Shown piece after piece: positions 60,192 through 64,000 of a stretch of 64,000 bases of DNA. Location of the stretch: the NCBI RefSeq assembly GCF_000009765.2, contig NC_003155.5, forward strand, positions 3,968,001-4,032,000. The letters run 5' to 3'. The translations under genes and the position numbers were made by a program. Position 1 is the first letter of the stretch. Every line of letters starts with the position of its first letter. The stretch is from Streptomyces avermitilis MA-4680 = NBRC 14893 (GTDB taxonomy: Bacteria > Actinomycetota > Actinomycetes > Streptomycetales > Streptomycetaceae). Under the pieces are notes generated by a model that saw only the letters and a list, made by a program, of their open reading frames with translations, was not told the origin of the DNA and searched no databases.

Positions 60192-61202
60192 TCAGAAACG
60201 CCGTAGTCCCGTACCGGGCAACGGACTCGGGCCGGCCGTCGCGGCTCGGTCGTCGCGGCCCAGGACCCGTACGGGCAGCGGCCGCAGGGCCTCGCGGAGG
60301 GCGTCCGCGAGCTCCTCGTACTCCGCGCCCCGCGCGGCGCCCGCCCGCATGGCGAGGGCCACGCGCCGGGTGGGTGCCGGGTCCGCGAAGTACCCGGTGA
60401 GGAGTTCCTCGCTGCGGGTCGTCTCGACCTTGACCGCGGTACGCGGCAGCAGGGTCACGCCGAGGCCGCCGGCGACGAGTTGGACGAGGGTGGACAGGCC
60501 GGCCGCGGTGGTGGTGACCGGGGCGTCCGCGCGGCCCGCCTCCCGGCAGATGTCGAGGGCCTGGTCGCGCAGGCAGTGGCCCTCGTCGAGCAGCAGGAGG
60601 TTGAGCTCACGCAGCGCCTCGCGCGGGATGCCCTCCCGGCCGCCGAGCCAGTGGTCGAGCGGGGTCACGAGCACGAAGTCCTCGTCGAACAGCGGAAGCT
60701 CGACGATGCCGGGCACACCGAGGGGCACGGCGAGCAGCAGCAGGTCGAGCCGCCCGACCGCGAGGCCCTCCAGCAGGTTGGCGGTCTGTTCCTCGTGGAC
60801 CTGGAGGTCGAGGTCGGGGTAGCGGTCGTGGACGAGCCTGAGGACGGTCGGCAGCAGATACGGCGCGACGGTGGGGATCACCCCGAGCCGCAGGGCCCCG
60901 GTGAACGGGGCGCGTACCGCCTCGGCCTCCTCCATCAGCGCGCCGACCTCGTCGAGCACCGCCTTGGCGCGTACGGCGAGACGGGCACCGGCGGGCGAGA
61001 GCAGGACCTTGCGGGTCGTACGCTCGAGGAGGGTCACCCCGAGTGTCTCCTCCAGGGCGGAGACCGCGCCGGACAGCGCGGGCTGGCTCATGCCGATCGC
61101 GGCGGCCGCGTCGCGGAAGTGCAGATGCTCGGCGACGGCGGCGAAGGCCCGCAGCTGGGCGAGGCTGGGCTGGCGCCGCCCGTTCGTCCTGGTCCCGGCC
61201 AT
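60192..61202 (-). CDS. oxyR: LysR-family hydrogen peroxide sensor OxyR
   Basis: 336 residues from the ATG at 61202, with GAGGGG seven bases upstream. The HTH is 'FRDAAAAIGMSQPALSGAVS', and the effector domain contains the redox pair Cys210 ('DEGHCLRDQ') and Cys219 ('ALDICREAG'), nine apart as in E. coli OxyR. It is divergent from ahpC, the classical arrangement, and should activate ahpCD on peroxide. Confidence 0.95.
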   Translation of the reverse strand: MAGTRTNGRRQPSLAQLRAFAAVAEHLHFRDAAAAIGMSQPALSGAVSALEETLGVTLLERTTRKVLLSPAGARLAVRAKAVLDEVGALMEEAEAVRAPFTGALRLGVIPTVAPYLLPTVLRLVHDRYPDLDLQVHEEQTANLLEGLAVGRLDLLLLAVPLGVPGIVELPLFDEDFVLVTPLDHWLGGREGIPREALRELNLLLLDEGHCLRDQALDICREAGRADAPVTTTAAGLSTLVQLVAGGLGVTLLPRTAVKVETTRSEELLTGYFADPAPTRRVALAMRAGAARGAEYEELADALREALRPLPVRVLGRDDRAATAGPSPLPGTGLRRF

Positions 61203-61373
61203 GGCCGTACCCCTCACGCGTATCCCTCACCCATCGTCACTGATAGCTGTCACCGATCAACACGACCCAGTGTAGCTATTTCACTAATCAATGCGCCTTG
61301 TGCCAACATCAACAGCGTCCAACCCATGGGATACACCCTCAAAAGGGGTGTCTCCTCGCTGCAAGGAGAGCGT
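61203..61373. promoter_or_regulatory. oxyR-ahpC divergent promoter region
   Basis: A 171-bp region, AT-richer near 61240-61300, with 'gatagctgtc' at ~61241 and 'tagctattt' at ~61274, an imperfect dyad resembling OxyR contact elements (ATAG...CTAT). Promoters for both genes must lie here. Confidence 0.6.
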
Positions 61374-61928
61374 GTGCTCACTGTCGGTGACAAGTTCCCC
61401 GAGTTCGATCTGACCGCCTGTGTCTCGCTGGAGAAGGGCAATGAGTTCCAGCAGATCAACCACAAGACCTACGAGGGTCAGTGGAAGGTCATCTTCGCGT
61501 GGCCCAAGGACTTCACCTTCGTGTGCCCGACCGAGATCGCGGCCTTCGGCAAGCTGAACGACGAGTTCGCCGACCGTGACGCCCAGGTGCTCGGCTTCTC
61601 CGGCGACTCCGAGTTCGTGCACCACGCCTGGCGCAAGGACCACGACGACCTGCGTGACCTGCCGTTCCCGATGATGGCCGACTCGAAGCACGAGCTGATG
61701 CGCGACCTCGGCATCGAGGGCGAGGACGGCTTCGCCAAGCGCGCCGTCTTCATCGTCGACCAGAACAACGAGATCCAGTTCTCCATGGTGACCGCCGGCT
61801 CCGTCGGCCGTAACCCCAAGGAGGTCCTGCGGGTCCTCGACGCCCTGCAGACCGACGAGCTGTGCCCGTGCAACTGGACCAAGGGCGAGACCACCCTTGA
61901 CCCGGTCGCGCTGCTGGCTGGTGAGTGA
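61374..61928 (+). CDS. ahpC: Alkyl hydroperoxide reductase, peroxiredoxin subunit
   Basis: 184 residues from a GTG with AGGAG five bases upstream. Peroxidatic Cys51 is in 'DFTFVCPTEIAAFG'; resolving cysteines are in 'ELCPCNWTKGE' near the C-terminus. It reduces peroxides, recycled by AhpD in actinobacteria. ahpD follows six bases later. Confidence 0.96.
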   Translation: MLTVGDKFPEFDLTACVSLEKGNEFQQINHKTYEGQWKVIFAWPKDFTFVCPTEIAAFGKLNDEFADRDAQVLGFSGDSEFVHHAWRKDHDDLRDLPFPMMADSKHELMRDLGIEGEDGFAKRAVFIVDQNNEIQFSMVTAGSVGRNPKEVLRVLDALQTDELCPCNWTKGETTLDPVALLAGE

Positions 61929-61934
61929 TCTTCC

Positions 61935-62468
61935 ATGGCTCTCGATGAACTGAAGGCCGCCGTACCGGACTACGCCAAGGACCTGCGCCTGAACCTGGGC
62001 TCGGTCATCGGCAACTCCGACCTGCCGCAGCAGCAGCTGTGGGGCACGGTGCTGGCGTGCGCGATCGCGTCGCGTTCGCCGCGCGTGCTGCGCGAGCTGG
62101 AGCCTCAGGCGAAGGCGAACCTGTCGCCGGAGGCGTACACGGCCGCCAAGTCGGCCGCGGCCATCATGGCGATGAACAACGTCTTCTACCGCACGCGGCA
62201 CCTGCTGTCCGACCCGGAGTACGGGACGCTGCGCGCCGGGCTGCGGATGAACGTCATCGGCAACCCTGGTGTGGAGAAGGTCGACTTCGAGCTGTGGTCG
62301 CTCGCGGTGTCCGCGGTGAACGGCTGCGGTCAGTGCCTCGACTCCCACGAGCAGGTGCTCCGCAAGGCGGGCGTCGACCGGGACACGATCCAGGAGGCGT
62401 TCAAGATCGCGGCGGTGATCCAGGCGGTCGGTACGACGCTGGACGCCGAGGCGGTTCTCGCGGAGTAG
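61935..62468 (+). CDS. ahpD: Alkylhydroperoxidase AhpD
   Basis: 177 residues with the AhpD active site 'NGCGQCLDSHE': Cys131, Cys134 and His138. AhpD reduces oxidised AhpC using the lipoamide system and replaces AhpF in actinobacteria. It is encoded in one operon with ahpC under OxyR. Confidence 0.96.
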   Translation: MALDELKAAVPDYAKDLRLNLGSVIGNSDLPQQQLWGTVLACAIASRSPRVLRELEPQAKANLSPEAYTAAKSAAAIMAMNNVFYRTRHLLSDPEYGTLRAGLRMNVIGNPGVEKVDFELWSLAVSAVNGCGQCLDSHEQVLRKAGVDRDTIQEAFKIAAVIQAVGTTLDAEAVLAE

Positions 62469-62484
62469 TTCCTACGCGGCGTGC

Positions 62485-62515
62485 GGCCCCGTCCACCCTT
62501 GTGGTGGGCGGGGCC
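62485..62515. terminator. Bidirectional hairpin terminator
   Basis: A 13-bp stem with one G-T pair (62485-62497 with 62503-62515), between convergent ahpD and the AI-2E transporter gene. Confidence 0.8.
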
Positions 62516-62553
62516 CATGTGTTTCCCGCCCCCGCCGTGGCGAGGGAAGGCCG

Positions 62554-63876
62554 CTACGACGCCGGCGCCTCGGACGGCTCGGTCGGGGTCTGCGCCGGTG
62601 GGGTCGCCGTCGTGGCCTGGCGTACGGCCCGGTCCTGGGAGTACGAACGCAGGGACCCGACCACCGTGTTCGTCACCGCCACCAACGGCACCGCCACCAC
62701 CGCACCGCCGATCCCCGCGACCATTCCGCCGGCCGCCACCGACAGCACCACCGCCAGCGGGTGGACACGGACCGCGCGGCCCAGGATGAACGGCTGGAGG
62801 ATGTGGCCCTCGATCTGCTGGACCGCGAGCACCACCGCCAGCGTCAGCACCGCCGTGAAGACGCCCTGGGTCACCAGCGCCACCACGACCGCCAGCGCGC
62901 CCGACACCACCGCGCCCACCAGTGGGATGAACGCGAAGAGGAAGATGAAGACGGCGAGCGGTACGGCCATCGGGACGTCCAGGAAGTAGATTCCCAGGCC
63001 GATGAAGATCGCGTCGATCATCGCCACTATCACCGTGCCGCGCACATACGCGGTCAGCGTCCGCCAGGCCCGCGGCCCCGCTCCCGCGACGCCCGGCCGG
63101 GCCGCCGACGGCACCAGCTTCAGCGTCCACTCCCAGATGCGCCGGCCGTCGTAGAGCAGGAACAGCGTCGAGAACATGGTGAGCAGGATGCCGGTCAGCG
63201 CCTCGACGATGACCGTGACGCCCTCCAGACCCGCGGACGTTATCTGGTCCGTGTTCGCGCCGACGGCCTCGCGCAGGTTCTTCGCGATCTCGTTGATCTG
63301 CTTGGGCGTGACGTGGAAGGGGCTGTTCAGCAGCCACTTCCGCAGTTCGTCGATACCGTCCTGGACCTGGTTGGAGAGGTTGTCGATGTTCTCCATGACC
63401 TGCCAGGTCACGAACCACCCGATCAGACCCATCACGACGAAGCCGAGGATCGCGGTCAGCGCGGTCGCGAGGCCGCGCGGCACGCCGTGACGGGTCAGGC
63501 GTGCCACGGTGGGCTGAAGCAGTGCCGTGATGAGCAGCGCGGCCACGAAGGCCAGCACGACCAGCTGTACGGCGCTGATGACCCGCATCAACACCCAGAC
63601 GGTGCCCGCGAGTACGAGCAGCCGCCAACCGGCCTCCGCCGCGACCCTCATCCCCCACGGCACGGCCACGGCGGGATCGGGACGGGCGGAGACGGCGGGA
63701 GCGTACTCGGGAGGGGGCGGGACGTGGTCCGGGGTCTGAGCGGGAACCGGGGGCGAGCCGTCCGACGGCGCGTCGGACGTCTCCTTCTCCACCTCGGCGC
63801 GGCGCTCGTCCAACCGCTCACCCATCTCGGTCAGTCCGGCGCCGAGCCGGCCGATCCACCGTGGCACCTTCGACAT
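62554..63876 (-). CDS. AI-2E family (PerM/TqsA-like) transporter
   Basis: 440 residues from the ATG at 63876 (MSKVPRWIG), with GAGGAC five bases upstream. A ~75-residue acidic/Pro-rich N-terminus is followed by eight or so helices of the AI-2E exporter family ('VLAFVAALLITALLQPTVAR', 'AILGFVVMGLIGWFVTW', 'IFIGLGIYFLDVPMAVPLAV', 'VQQIEGHILQPFILGRAVRV'). The last motif is the family's signature. Members export diverse solutes or work as Na+/H+ antiporters; the substrate is not readable. Confidence 0.9.
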   Translation of the reverse strand: MSKVPRWIGRLGAGLTEMGERLDERRAEVEKETSDAPSDGSPPVPAQTPDHVPPPPEYAPAVSARPDPAVAVPWGMRVAAEAGWRLLVLAGTVWVLMRVISAVQLVVLAFVAALLITALLQPTVARLTRHGVPRGLATALTAILGFVVMGLIGWFVTWQVMENIDNLSNQVQDGIDELRKWLLNSPFHVTPKQINEIAKNLREAVGANTDQITSAGLEGVTVIVEALTGILLTMFSTLFLLYDGRRIWEWTLKLVPSAARPGVAGAGPRAWRTLTAYVRGTVIVAMIDAIFIGLGIYFLDVPMAVPLAVFIFLFAFIPLVGAVVSGALAVVVALVTQGVFTAVLTLAVVLAVQQIEGHILQPFILGRAVRVHPLAVVLSVAAGGMVAGIGGAVVAVPLVAVTNTVVGSLRSYSQDRAVRQATTATPPAQTPTEPSEAPAS

Positions 63877-63960
63877 GATCCGTCCTCTTCCCCCGTTGCT
63901 CCCCACCACTCCCCCCTGGAGTCGTCGGTTCCGACCGTACATGGCCGGGGCTCCCACGAC

Positions 63961-63995
63961 CGAAGCCCCTCACCTTTAGACGGTGAGGGGCTTCG
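63961..63995. terminator. Hairpin terminator at the window end
   Basis: A perfect 14-bp stem (63961-63974 with 63982-63995) and a seven-base loop. It lies upstream of the AI-2E gene and probably ends a gene outside the window. Confidence 0.8.
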
Positions 63996-64000
63996 GGAGG

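Overview
The window is high-GC, with strong third-position G/C bias, GTG starts, stop/start overlaps (ATGA, GTGA) and gene families typical of Streptomyces: Wbl protein, PP2C/SpoIIE phosphatases, GntR/UTRA regulator, polyphosphate glucokinase and OxyR-AhpCD. It is almost certainly a Streptomyces or close relative chromosome segment. No tRNA, rRNA or CRISPR array was seen.

Left part (1-9.1 kb), all minus strand except one gene: the 5' part of a PAS-type signalling protein cut by the window edge, an RsbW-like ATPase, a NUDIX hydrolase, a small SPOR protein, a GntR regulator, a Pro-rich DUF4190/septum-formation membrane protein, a threonine-synthase-like PLP enzyme (plus strand) and a SNF2 helicase.

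Central part (9.2-28.2 kb): a compact non-ribosomal peptide gene cluster. In transcription order on the minus strand it holds two external thioesterases, an SDR, three NRPSs, an AzlC/AzlD amino-acid exporter pair, a nitrilase-family amidohydrolase and a phosphopantetheinyl transferase. A LuxR-type regulator is divergent. The assembly line looks unusual. Of three recognisable condensation domains only one keeps HHxxxDG. Two NRPSs begin with an eroded C-domain half. The last module keeps only a scrap of an A domain, so its carrier must be loaded in trans. The terminal thioesterase has Cys in place of the nucleophilic Ser. A-domain codes read as Thr, a Leu-like hydrophobic residue, and Ser. A working model is a very small peptide whose last residue, perhaps Thr from the stand-alone A-PCP protein, is delivered in trans and released by a Cys-thioesterase, a class known from strained-ring products such as obafluorin and sulfazecin.

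Right of the cluster (28.2-30.5 kb) is an accessory islet: a decayed transposase, an Imm7-like immunity protein, two gene fragments and a YoeB/YefM-type toxin-antitoxin pair, lying within a 22-bp near-perfect direct repeat.

From 30.5 kb onward most genes are core: ychF, ppgK, ispH, xseAB, glpX, a wbl gene, class I and class II fumarases, catalase, a class A PBP, an SPFH protein, a PadR-ABC transporter operon, and oxyR/ahpC/ahpD. Between the two fumarase genes sits an accessory pair: a small protein plus a NACHT NTPase with about six C-terminal membrane segments, a plausible STAND-type conflict or defence system. Convergent gene pairs are separated by strong hairpin terminators.
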